Shown here piece after piece: positions 56,650 to 64,000 of a DNA stretch of 64,000 bases. The stretch covers positions 12,793 through 76,792 of the forward strand of contig CAVZAB010000014.1 in the NCBI GenBank assembly GCA_963773155.1, given 5' to 3'. The position numbers and the translations under genes were made by a program. Source of the DNA: CAVZAB01 sp963773155. GTDB taxonomy: Bacteria; Pseudomonadota; Alphaproteobacteria; Rhizobiales; Beijerinckiaceae. Each line of letters begins with the position of its first letter. Within the stretch, counting starts at the first letter, position 1. Under the pieces are notes generated by a model that did not search any database, was not told the DNA's origin, and saw only the letters and a program-made list of their open reading frames with translations.

Positions 56650-57883
56650 ACAAATCGCGCGCACCCAATGTCTTGTAACCAATTGCCCGATAACCAATGC
56701 GGCGCTTCGCAGCCATGCGGGCCAGAACCGGCACTCTCATGTCGACATAATCATATATGATCACCTCGCGCTTGGCGTCGTTGAGACGATGCAACCGGCC
56801 GGCATACTGAGCAAGCGTGCCTTTCCACGCAATCGGCATAGAAGGAAAAAGGGTATCGAGGCGAGAATCATCGAAACCCCGCCGAGGTAGCGTCCGGTCG
56901 CGACTATGACGCGTTCCTCGGCTTGGGAAATTGCTGCGAGCCGCGCGGCGATATCGCGGCGCTGCTTCTTGCTCTGCCCACCGCGCAATACGATCACATG
57001 CCTCGCGAAGCGCTCAAGACGCTTTGCAATGATCTCCAAGTGGGCGGTGCGTGCGCTCAGTTATCACGGCAGGCGAACGGCCCGCTTCCAGCGCCCACAA
57101 GATATCATCGAATATGAGAACATTACGCGCTTCATCGGCGACCATTTCCTGGAAAACATCCTGGATGGAAGGAGGAGGGGTGTGCAATGTGGCTTGAAGT
57201 TGGAAGCTTGTATCCTTGATCCGCACCACGTGATCGAATGGGCGCTTGGCGGCCTCAGATCGCGCATCTACGCGATGGCGGACGGGCCCACATTGCATAA
57301 CGATGATCGGGTGATGCCCGTCTTTTCGGGTCACCCTTGCTGACAGGCCCAGGATGTAACGTGCCTTGCTGCGGCGCGCGACGAGTTCAAAGCTCACCGC
57401 CGACAAATGGTGGCATTCATCGACAATGAGATGACCATAATTACCGACGATATCATTGACCTCTCCTTTCGCGTCGGTTCCGCGGAGATGGCGTTCGATC
57501 AACACGTCATAGACGGCCTGGAATGCCTGATTTGGACATGCCGAACATTTGACTTTTGGCTTTTCACAAATTCCACGCTGCCATTCATTCGCGTAGGCAG
57601 GTGCGTAGCCGCTGCGTCCGTCGTACAATTCTCCCGACGAACGGGGAAGACATCTGAGCGGCCATGGAAAAGCCGGCGAAACAGGGCAATCTTCCTTTCG
57701 ATTGACGAATTCCGGTCGATGGGATCGTCGGCTTTTGCCGAAGGGACCACTCTTATAGCCGCGGTCTTGCCACTCCGAGTCGATCGTAGAGCGTCGATCT
57801 CGGCTACGATCTCCGCCCACTCGTGTTCCAATGCCGTGAGCCGCGCCACCAGTTCGGCAATTCTGGCGTCCATTTGCGTCATC
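56650..57883 (-). pseudogene. Decayed TOTE-type primase/helicase
   Basis: The N-terminus (coiled coil MTQMDARIAELVARLTALEH) leads to ERKIALFRRLFHGRSDVFPV, then in another frame GRSGYAPAYANEWQRGICEK and the zinc-like VKCSACPNQAF segment found in TOTE conflict-system primases. After RHLRGTDAKG the archaeo-eukaryotic primase and first helicase motifs are missing. The sequence resumes at the DECHH helicase motif (GHLIVDECHHLSAVSFELVA). Helicase C-terminal pieces HVIVLRGGQSKKQRR and WKGTLAQYAGRLHRLNDAKR lie in two more frames. An internal deletion plus at least three frameshifts make it dead. Confidence 0.7.
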
Positions 57884-58142
57884 GTGAAGGTTGGCCTGCG
57901 CCAACGTTATCCATCATCATCAGCTTTGCGCAAATTTGCTTCACCGATAGTTGCTCAAAAGCTATCGATTTCACCGAGACCTAAACCGGTACCAATGAGC
58001 TATGGAATTTATTGCTATAGCTCATAATCTCGAATATTATGAGCTATAAACCGGCGAGCCCGGGTTGGCGGTCAAGTCAGAGACTTTCTTGTAGAATTTT
58101 TCCGGGGCGTTGGTCGATTTCGCCAACGGTCAGCCGCCGGGC

Positions 58143-59036
58143 TCAGTGCCGCAGTTCCATCGCAACTATGGATCCAAGAACCAAGGCGATGCCAGTGCCT
58201 TGCAGCTGCGTCACCCGCTCGCCTAGCAACGTCACGGCAAAGAGGACACCGAGCACCGGTTCGAGATTGCTGATCATGGCAGCACGGGCGGCGCCGACAT
58301 AGGCCATGCCGCAGAGAAAGGTCAGAGTTCCGGCGGTCGAAGCGACAGCAACGCCGATGAATCCCATCCATGCGAGCTCCGTGGTGGGCAGGGCGAGCCT
58401 TCCAAAAAAAAGGAATAGGATCGCAAGCGCTATCGCTGCAGAAAGCATCATGTAGAAGCCAACCGTGAGAGCCGGCGCCTCTCGAACCGCCCGGGCATTG
58501 CCGACAATGTATACTGCGGCTGTCACCGTCGCCATTGCGGCTAGGGCGAGCCCCGTTAAATTCAGTTTCTCGAAGGAGAATCCGACCGCGAGTCCAAGAC
58601 CGACGAGAGCCGCAACCAATGCCATCACCGATATTAGCTTCAATCCTTCCTGATCCAGATACATCATGACGAAACCGACAAGCAGCGGATGTATGAAATA
58701 GATTAGGATCACCATGTTGACGGGCAGATATTCAACAGCGCCCACATAGCCGTAGAGCATGACGGCGTAATTCACTCCCATGACGATGCTGATTAGGAGG
58801 GGCTTTTTGGCGATATTGAGCGGCTTACGCAACGCAAGTAATAGAAGAAAGGTGATGACAATCGAGAGAATGCTGCGGCCGGTGATGATGGTCAGCGTGT
58901 TGCTGCCGCCGTCGAATGCTATTTTCGCAAAGGTTGGCACAATGGCGATGGCGACAGTGGATACGACGACCATCCCCACGCCGCCGGCCTGAAGTCCACG
59001 GCTGGGGGCTTTGACAGCGGTAGACTCAACTGCCAT
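58143..59036 (-). CDS. DMT-family (EamA) transporter
   Basis: A 297-residue inner-membrane protein with about ten helices in two EamA repeats. Typical segments are AFDGGSNTLTIITGRSILSI, AVEYLPVNMVILIYFIHPLL and, in the second half, AYVGAARAAMISNLEPVLGV and LLGERVTQLQGTGIALVL. The ATG at 59036 has GGAGGG 6 bases upstream. Substrate unknown. The frame is intact. Confidence 0.9.
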   Translation of the reverse strand: MAVESTAVKAPSRGLQAGGVGMVVVSTVAIAIVPTFAKIAFDGGSNTLTIITGRSILSIVITFLLLLALRKPLNIAKKPLLISIVMGVNYAVMLYGYVGAVEYLPVNMVILIYFIHPLLVGFVMMYLDQEGLKLISVMALVAALVGLGLAVGFSFEKLNLTGLALAAMATVTAAVYIVGNARAVREAPALTVGFYMMLSAAIALAILFLFFGRLALPTTELAWMGFIGVAVASTAGTLTFLCGMAYVGAARAAMISNLEPVLGVLFAVTLLGERVTQLQGTGIALVLGSIVAMELRH

Positions 59037-59714
59037 CAGTTCCCTCCACTGCTGGATGATCGACCCAGCCGCCATCATCCTATCGGACGGTGCGACTTAC
59101 CGCCAGATCGTTGCCCGCGCCAAGAAGTTGGCGGACAGCACAGCTTTTTGTCGGTCGTCCAAGAAAACTCTAGCAAGCCTGTGTACGGGCACTCGCTAAA
59201 TTTGGTTCTTGGGGTGGCACTTGACCGGCAAAGCCTGCCAGCCAGTCCCCCAGAGTCACCAAAGAGCGATCCGCTCTCGGCGGTGACCTTCATCACATAG
59301 CGGCCCCCCTTTCGCTGACCGGGTTCCGGCACCGTGCGGCCGGGACGGGGGTATTTGTCTGCGGCCGGTTGGGGTGACGGGCTCGCGGATCTTTTCGATT
59401 ATACATGGAGCGCCGTCGAACGACACCCGCTGTGCGATGTCCGACAAAGGTCATTCTCCCGCAATGTGGGCCTGCCGTTTAGCGGGAGTGCAGGGCGAAG
59501 CGGCAGGGTACTGGACGGTTTGGGAATGAGTGGCACACGCATTTCGGCTGGCTCCAGTATCTGCCCGGCACTTGTAAATCTTCTTGCTTGAAGATCGACC
59601 ATAATTGTGTCGTGGCTCGACAATGCGCACAATCGGCATTGATCATAAGACACATCTATATCTGGTCGGTGATCCCGGTGTTTCTCTATCCTTGCCGCTC
59701 CGCCGTCAGCAGGA
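59037..59714. other. Intergenic region without recognisable gene
   Basis: Only short frames on both strands, none conserved; the DMT gene promoter lies at its left end. Confidence 0.45.
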
Positions 59715-60220
59715 CGAATTGAGGATGCGAATACAGCCCTTGAACGTGGCGATCATGAAACCGCGTTTCTGATCGTTCGCCCTCTAGCCGAGCGACGGAC
59801 CGTCGCAGCTCGATACGACCTCGGCGTCATGCAGCTCAATGGCAACGCGGTAAAGCAAAGCTACGCCAAGGCGGTGAATTGGTTTCGCGGGAAAGCCGAC
59901 CAAGGCTTCGCAGAGGCTCCGTGCAATCTTGGAGTTCTGCGCGCAAACAGCACTGGCATGTGGAAGGACTATGCAGCGGCCGCGAACACAGGCCTTGGTG
60001 TGCCGCAGGACTAAGCCGAAGCGACCTAATAATTGCGCAAGTTGCCAGACCGGGGTGACAATTGAGGGCAGTTTAACTTGGGGGTCACGTACCGTGACGG
60101 CCAGGGTGTGCCCCAGGATTATGCAGAGACGATCCGTTGGTTTCGAGGCGGCTGAACAAGGCAGCGGCGAGCTCAGCTCAACCCCGGTGCCATGTAGGCC
60201 AAAGGTCAGTGTGTCGCGCA
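59715..60220 (+). pseudogene. Sel1-repeat protein remnant
   Basis: Degenerate Sel1-like repeats are read as ALERGDHETAFLIVRPLAER, YDLGVMQLNGNA, AVNWFRGKADQGFAEAPCNL and GLGVPQD followed by a stop at 60014. Then FNLGVTYRDGQGVPQDYAET and IRWFRG appear after a break near 60060. Multiple stops and the lack of a signal peptide mark it as a pseudogene. Confidence 0.6.
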
Positions 60221-60560
60221 GAGCTTTGTGGAGGCGTCTAGGTGGTTCATCCTCGCCGCCTCTGCCTCATCGACGTCAGAACTGAGGTCAAGAGCAAAGC
60301 CCTTTTCTGCCGTGACATGGCAGATGGATGACGCCGCAGCAAATCGCTGAGACTGAGCGACTGGCGAGCGAGCGCAAGCAAAATGAAATCTAACTCGAAA
60401 CCAGGATGGCCGCCGGGACCCGCAATAGATGTGACCTAATTGCAACATTTCTTTCCCAAACTCTCAAAATCGATTTTGGCACTCTGTCCGAGGATGGGAT
60501 TGGATTAGGCTCAGCTGTTAGTTCAGAGGACTCTCGGAAACAGAGGCGAACCGAGGTAAC

Positions 60561-61382
60561 ATGGAAAATGGGATATTTGCTGGTGCCGTGCGTATTGCAA
60601 GTTTGGCGGGGGTTCTAGCTTTCGCAATATCAGCACGCGCAGCTGACATCGCCTCCCCATCGGAAACGCCTCAACTTGTCGTGCCGCCGGCGGACAACGG
60701 TTGGGTCTTTCAGGCAACCATGTATGGCTGGGCCACGAGTTTAACTGGCAACATGCGAACCACGCCAGCGTTGAAAGAGGTGCATGTCTTTCTTCCGTTC
60801 ACGAAAATCCTTGATCATCTTGATGGCGTCTTCATGGGCGCGTTCGAGGCGAAATACGGCCGGCTCGTATTCTATAATGATCTCGTCTATTCGAAGATTG
60901 GAGCAGCCGGCAGCTTCAATCGGCAACAATTTAGTCTCGGCCTCAGCCTCAGTAGCACGTTTGGAACAGATATCGCCACGGCCGGATACCGTCTGATAGA
61001 TGATCCGCGATTCAGCCTTGATGCCCTGGTCGGCGTTCGCGGATTTTACACAGACAACACAATTTCGGTGCTCGCCAACCTTCTTCGGACACGTGCGATC
61101 GACTATGGATTGGTCAAAAGTTGGGCGATCCCGGTGGCAGGTTTGCATGCGAGATACAATATTACCGATAGATTCTTCGCTACTGCGGTCGGATTTCTCG
61201 GCGGCACCAGTTCTTCGAACAATTTTTCTTGGGACCTTTTTGGCGGTGTTGGCTATACTTTCAACGATTATGTTTCGGCCTTCGCTGGATGGCGGGCATT
61301 GAAGGTCGGTTACAGGAGCGGCAATTTCATCAACAATACTCTTATGCAGGGACCGATTACGGGGCTGAATATTCGCTTCTGA
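60561..61382 (+). CDS. Outer-membrane beta-barrel protein
   Basis: A 273-residue exported protein with signal peptide (cleavage near ARA-ADI). Alternating beta strands fill the mature part, and the chain ends in GLNIRF, an aromatic-terminated strand typical of outer-membrane barrels. Segments such as WVFQATMYGWATSLTGNMRT and VGFLGGTSSSNNFSWDLFGG fit a small porin-like barrel. Function unknown. The frame is intact; a purine-rich AGAGG lies about 18 bases upstream. Confidence 0.8.
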   Translation: MENGIFAGAVRIASLAGVLAFAISARAADIASPSETPQLVVPPADNGWVFQATMYGWATSLTGNMRTTPALKEVHVFLPFTKILDHLDGVFMGAFEAKYGRLVFYNDLVYSKIGAAGSFNRQQFSLGLSLSSTFGTDIATAGYRLIDDPRFSLDALVGVRGFYTDNTISVLANLLRTRAIDYGLVKSWAIPVAGLHARYNITDRFFATAVGFLGGTSSSNNFSWDLFGGVGYTFNDYVSAFAGWRALKVGYRSGNFINNTLMQGPITGLNIRF

Positions 61383-61913
61383 GACGGCGGTCACCGGCGA
61401 GTTGACGGCGGTCGCGGTGGCGCTGCCAACCAAGACGACAACTTCGGCGAGGCAATGGGGTGACGCAGGGCTTCATATAGGCGCAGATTTGGTCAGTGAT
61501 TGCCGCTGCGGGCGTTAGCGCTCGAGCAAGATGACGCTTAAGCAGTTCACCAAGGCGAAGCGGTCGGCGCTTGAGTGGAAGTCGAAATGACCATTCCCAA
61601 AATGTAGATCTTGAATGTGATTGTGCCAGACGTCGATTGACTGATTTTGGCTAGGCGGGGTTGATCGCTGCGGACCCTTTGGAGGATGCGATTGCAGCCT
61701 ATGAGAGTGGAGAGTGTGAAAAAGGCGCTTAGGCTTGTCCGGCCGTTAGCCGAAATGGGCGATGCCGTCGCCTCCTTGCCGCCGACCAACAACTATGTTG
61801 TTTTTTGACCGAATGAGAGTCAATTCTTGCTTGGCGTCGATCGAAGCCGAGGGCTCGAACTCTTACGACCCGACACCTTCTAACCGACGCTGTCCTGAAA
61901 CGCCATGAACCAT
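61383..61913. other. Intergenic region
   Basis: No conserved gene. A terminator-like hairpin lies at 61788-61806. Confidence 0.4.
61788..61806 (+). terminator. Terminator-like hairpin
   Basis: AACAAC-TAT-GTTGTT followed by TTTT. It lies about 400 bases after the outer-membrane protein gene, so its partner gene is unclear. Confidence 0.35.
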
Positions 61914-62433
61914 TCATGTTGGGTCTGGTCGCGGCGCGCCCTCGGCGTGAAACTGGAATGCGAAGGTGTTCGCGCCATATTGGAAAGCCTGCTGATGAAA
62001 AACGGGGCTCAAAGCCCGCAATGGCGCTGTTCGGCAGCTGAAATTCATGGAAAGGGGAAAGCGCGACAACAAGTTTTGCGGGGAAAATCGCGCGGCCGGC
62101 CGCGGTCGCCTCAATCTCGTAATAAATTCGCAGGGCTCACCCGGATTCGACCCAACTTCGGCACCGAGAACCCGCGCCATCTGCTGGACGCCCTGGCAGA
62201 TTCCCAATAGCGGCGCGTCATGCTTGAGACAGCACTCGATCCAAACGTTCAGATAGGAACGGATATTTGTTTTCCTCAAATAGGTTGAACGGGCCGCCGT
62301 AGACAACAACGGCTGCGACCGAGGAGTTGAAATCACCGAGCGGCTCGCCCTTGAAGGGCCGCCTGATATCGGGCGTTGTGACCCGACGATCGTCGGGATC
62401 GTCGCCATGTCTGATCAAGACCACACGTGGCAT
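61914..62433 (-). pseudogene. Class-I glutamine amidotransferase-like protein, frameshifted
   Basis: The first piece, RVVLIRHGDDPDDRRVTTPD and VVYGGPFNLFEENKYPFL, is followed in another frame by APLLGICQGVQQMARVLGAE, which contains the catalytic cysteine motif GICQG, and by late YGANTFAFQFHAE with the histidine and glutamate. The region between GEPCEF and the late motif is also scrambled. The family resembles the GMP-synthase-like amidotransferases. At least two breaks make it inactive as written. Confidence 0.7.
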
Positions 62434-62482
62434 GCCCTATGCCCCGTTTGACACCTTACCAGTGCCGACTCCCCGGCATACC

Positions 62483-62890
62483 CTAGAATGGCCCGACCAC
62501 GCGCGAAGTGATCCAGCCCCCACACAAGCCGCCAGGCTGCGGCTTGACGCGCTCACCATTGACGAAGCAGGCCTCGAACGGTGCCCGCATAAAAGGCGAT
62601 ATGGTTCTGCAGTAGCGCGAAGTTGGGGCTCGGGGCGGGGTAGGACCAGGCGACGGCGTCGAGTACCTCGCCTGCGATGCAAAGATCGAAATAGCTGGCT
62701 TCACCCTTCCATTCGCACATTGAGCGGCGCGGCCACGGCCGCAGAAGCGACAAGACAACATCGCCCGCCGGAAAATAATAGCTGGGTGGATGGCTGGTTT
62801 CGAGCGTGCGGACACCCCCACTTGTCTCGGCCACAACTTGGCCGCGATGTCAGGAGGTGAGCCTCGCATCGCTCCGCAATCGCCGGACGT
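62483..62890 (-). pseudogene. DUF427-domain protein, frameshifted
   Basis: The DUF427 core TLETSHPPSYYFPAGDVVLS, CEWKGEASYFDL and AVAWSYPAPSPNFALLQNHI is intact, but the end FEACFVNGERVKPQPGGLCG lies in another frame after a break near 62575. The beginning (SFPRPAIAERCEAHL) is also out of frame near 62850. Function unknown. Confidence 0.72.
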
Positions 62891-62942
62891 GGGAAAGACC
62901 AAACACTTTCCTGAGCAGACCCGGCAGGCTCGCGCAGGACGA

Positions 62943-63456
62943 TCACGATAGTTTCGCCAGATGGGCAAAATCGGCGATCACACGCTCGTAGACCGGGCGT
63001 TTGAACGGGATGACAAGTTCGACCAGCCGATCGATCCGTTCCCAGCGCCATGCCTCGAATTCCGGCTTGTGGCCGCCGCCGGGATTGGCGATGTCGATTT
63101 CACTTTCCTCGCCCTCGAAGCGCAGCGCGAACCATTTCTGGGTCTGACCGCGGTAGCGCCCTTTCCAGGCAGGTTTCGAAACCGCTTCGGGAAGGTCGTA
63201 ATCATACCAGCGCGGCGATTTCGGCCAGCAATCGCGCCGAAGTGACATTGGTCTCTTCCTGCAATTCTCGCCGCGCCGCGGTTAGAGGCTCCTCGCCCTT
63301 GTCGATGCCGCCCTGCGGCATCTGCCATTCGAACCCGGACGCCGAATGTACGGAAAGCCGCTTGTTGCGACGGCGACCAATGAAAACCAGGCCGTCAGCG
63401 TTGAACAGCATGACGCCGACACAGGGCCGATAGGGCAGCGATCTCATCGTCGCCAC
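62943..63456 (-). pseudogene. rppH: RNA pyrophosphohydrolase RppH, one frame break
   Basis: Nudix hydrolase that removes pyrophosphate from mRNA 5' ends. The first piece has LPYRPCVGVMLFNADGLVFI and the Nudix box GGIDKGEEPLTAARRELQEE. After LLAEI the frame breaks near 63214-63222 (one extra base), and PRWYDYDLPEAVSKPAWKGR then YRGQTQKWFALRF continue to 62943. Only one base separates it from an intact gene. The position beside a polysaccharide deacetylase is standard for alphaproteobacteria. Confidence 0.9.
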
Positions 63457-63471
63457 CTTGAGCGGGCCGGC

Positions 63472-64000
63472 CTAGCGCTGCGCCGATGGCCGCGCTGCTG
63501 TCTGGGCAAAGGCAGAGACGGCCACCAAATTGATGCCGCGCGATTCGAGGCGACGGGCGAAACGCGCCACATGGTCGATCGTTGCCGGCAGAGCATTGGC
63601 TGCACCAATTGCTGATCCCTTTGCCAAAGCCAAAGCCTCGAGTTGGCCGAGCGCCATTTCGATAGCCTCAGGTCGCGCGGTCGCGTCAATGACAATGTCG
63701 GCCTGCAGTGCCGGCACCGAATAATTCGCGGCGAGTGCCATCGCGAGGCTGCGGGTCGAGGTATTGTCATCGGCAAAGATCAAACCGCGATTGGCGACCT
63801 CGCGCAAGACCGGGCCCAGGGAGGTCTCCTCGGCGGTGAATTTGCCGCCGAGAAAGTTCGTGACCCCAACATAGCCGACAAACCGACTCAGCAGCCAGGC
63901 CAGATGATCGGCATTTTGCGCCGCGTCGAGCGAGGTCAGAAGCGTATGCGGGCCGGGATTGTTGGCCGGATAGTCGAACGGCTCCATCGGCAATTGCAAG
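63472..64000 (-). CDS. Divergent polysaccharide deacetylase family protein (5' end outside window)
   Basis: The C-terminal about 176 residues of a divergent polysaccharide deacetylase. Visible segments are ELLLQLPMEPFDYPANNPGP, SRFVGYVGVTNFLGGKFTAE, EVANRGLIFADDNTSTRS and ARRLESRGINLVAVSAFAQ. The start lies beyond the right edge. It is followed by rppH, a conserved arrangement in Hyphomicrobiales. Confidence 0.9.
   Translation of the reverse strand, partial: LQLPMEPFDYPANNPGPHTLLTSLDAAQNADHLAWLLSRFVGYVGVTNFLGGKFTAEETSLGPVLREVANRGLIFADDNTSTRSLAMALAANYSVPALQADIVIDATARPEAIEMALGQLEALALAKGSAIGAANALPATIDHVARFARRLESRGINLVAVSAFAQTAARPSAQR

Overview
The window reads as a chromosomal segment of an alphaproteobacterium, most likely of the Hyphomicrobiales (Beijerinckiaceae or Methylocystaceae-like). 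Evidence is the high GC content, the gene order purL, small ORF, bolA, grx4, the TIGR02302 giant protein, the HIG1/PduO pair, and a dxs/hpn hopanoid locus with ispH beside hpnH. No single marker fixes the genus.

Layout. (1) 1-15.5 kb is an ordinary core region with clean reading frames: purL (partial), bolA, grx4, a TlpA-like reductase, argH, lptM, lysA, a TIGR02302 protein, a HIG1-domain protein, a cobalamin adenosyltransferase, a rhomboid protease, etfBA, a 3-hydroxyacyl-CoA dehydrogenase, an HNH nuclease, dsbB, a YqaA-type protein and tRNA-Leu(CAA). (2) 15.5-24.7 kb is an accessory, partly decayed region: small zinc-ribbon proteins, a truncated FecR-like protein, a methyltransferase, a frameshifted IS110, a broken DUF5681 gene, a broken FNR-type regulator with a perfect FNR/FixK-type box, a GYD protein and a CPBP protease remnant. 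(3) 24.8-42.9 kb is the hopanoid locus: ispH-hpnH (+) facing dxs-hpnA-hpnB-hpnC-hpnD-hpnE-shc-hpnG (-), then hpnM (-), hpnN (+), mlaA (+) and hpnL (-). (4) 42.96-50.2 kb is an intact, tightly coupled cluster: inositol-phosphate synthase, HAD hydrolase, nucleotidyltransferase, ATP-grasp enzyme, HpnO-like aminotransferase and Gfo/Idh/MocA oxidoreductase on the minus strand, facing a CDP-alcohol phosphotransferase that resembles the di-myo-inositol-phosphate-phosphate synthase type. (5) 50.2-63 kb is a second accessory region of recombinase remnants, a decayed TOTE-type primase/helicase, a DUF1254 protein, a DMT transporter, an outer-membrane protein and several broken genes. (6) The right edge returns to core genes (rppH with a frameshift, and a polysaccharide deacetylase).

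Two things stand out. First, the hopanoid genes carry about ten single-base-type frame breaks in otherwise well-conserved coding sequence, including two that fuse hpnB, hpnC and hpnD into one 960-codon reading frame; the old ATGA stop/start overlaps are still visible in the other frame. The first 15 kb and the inositol cluster show no such breaks. This is either very recent decay or local sequence error. Second, the inositol/aminotransferase/ATP-grasp/CDP-alcohol cluster next to hpnL and mlaA looks like a complete route to an unknown (amino)cyclitol-phosphate product, possibly an envelope lipid or a hopanoid-linked head group. It is the best candidate here for an undescribed system.
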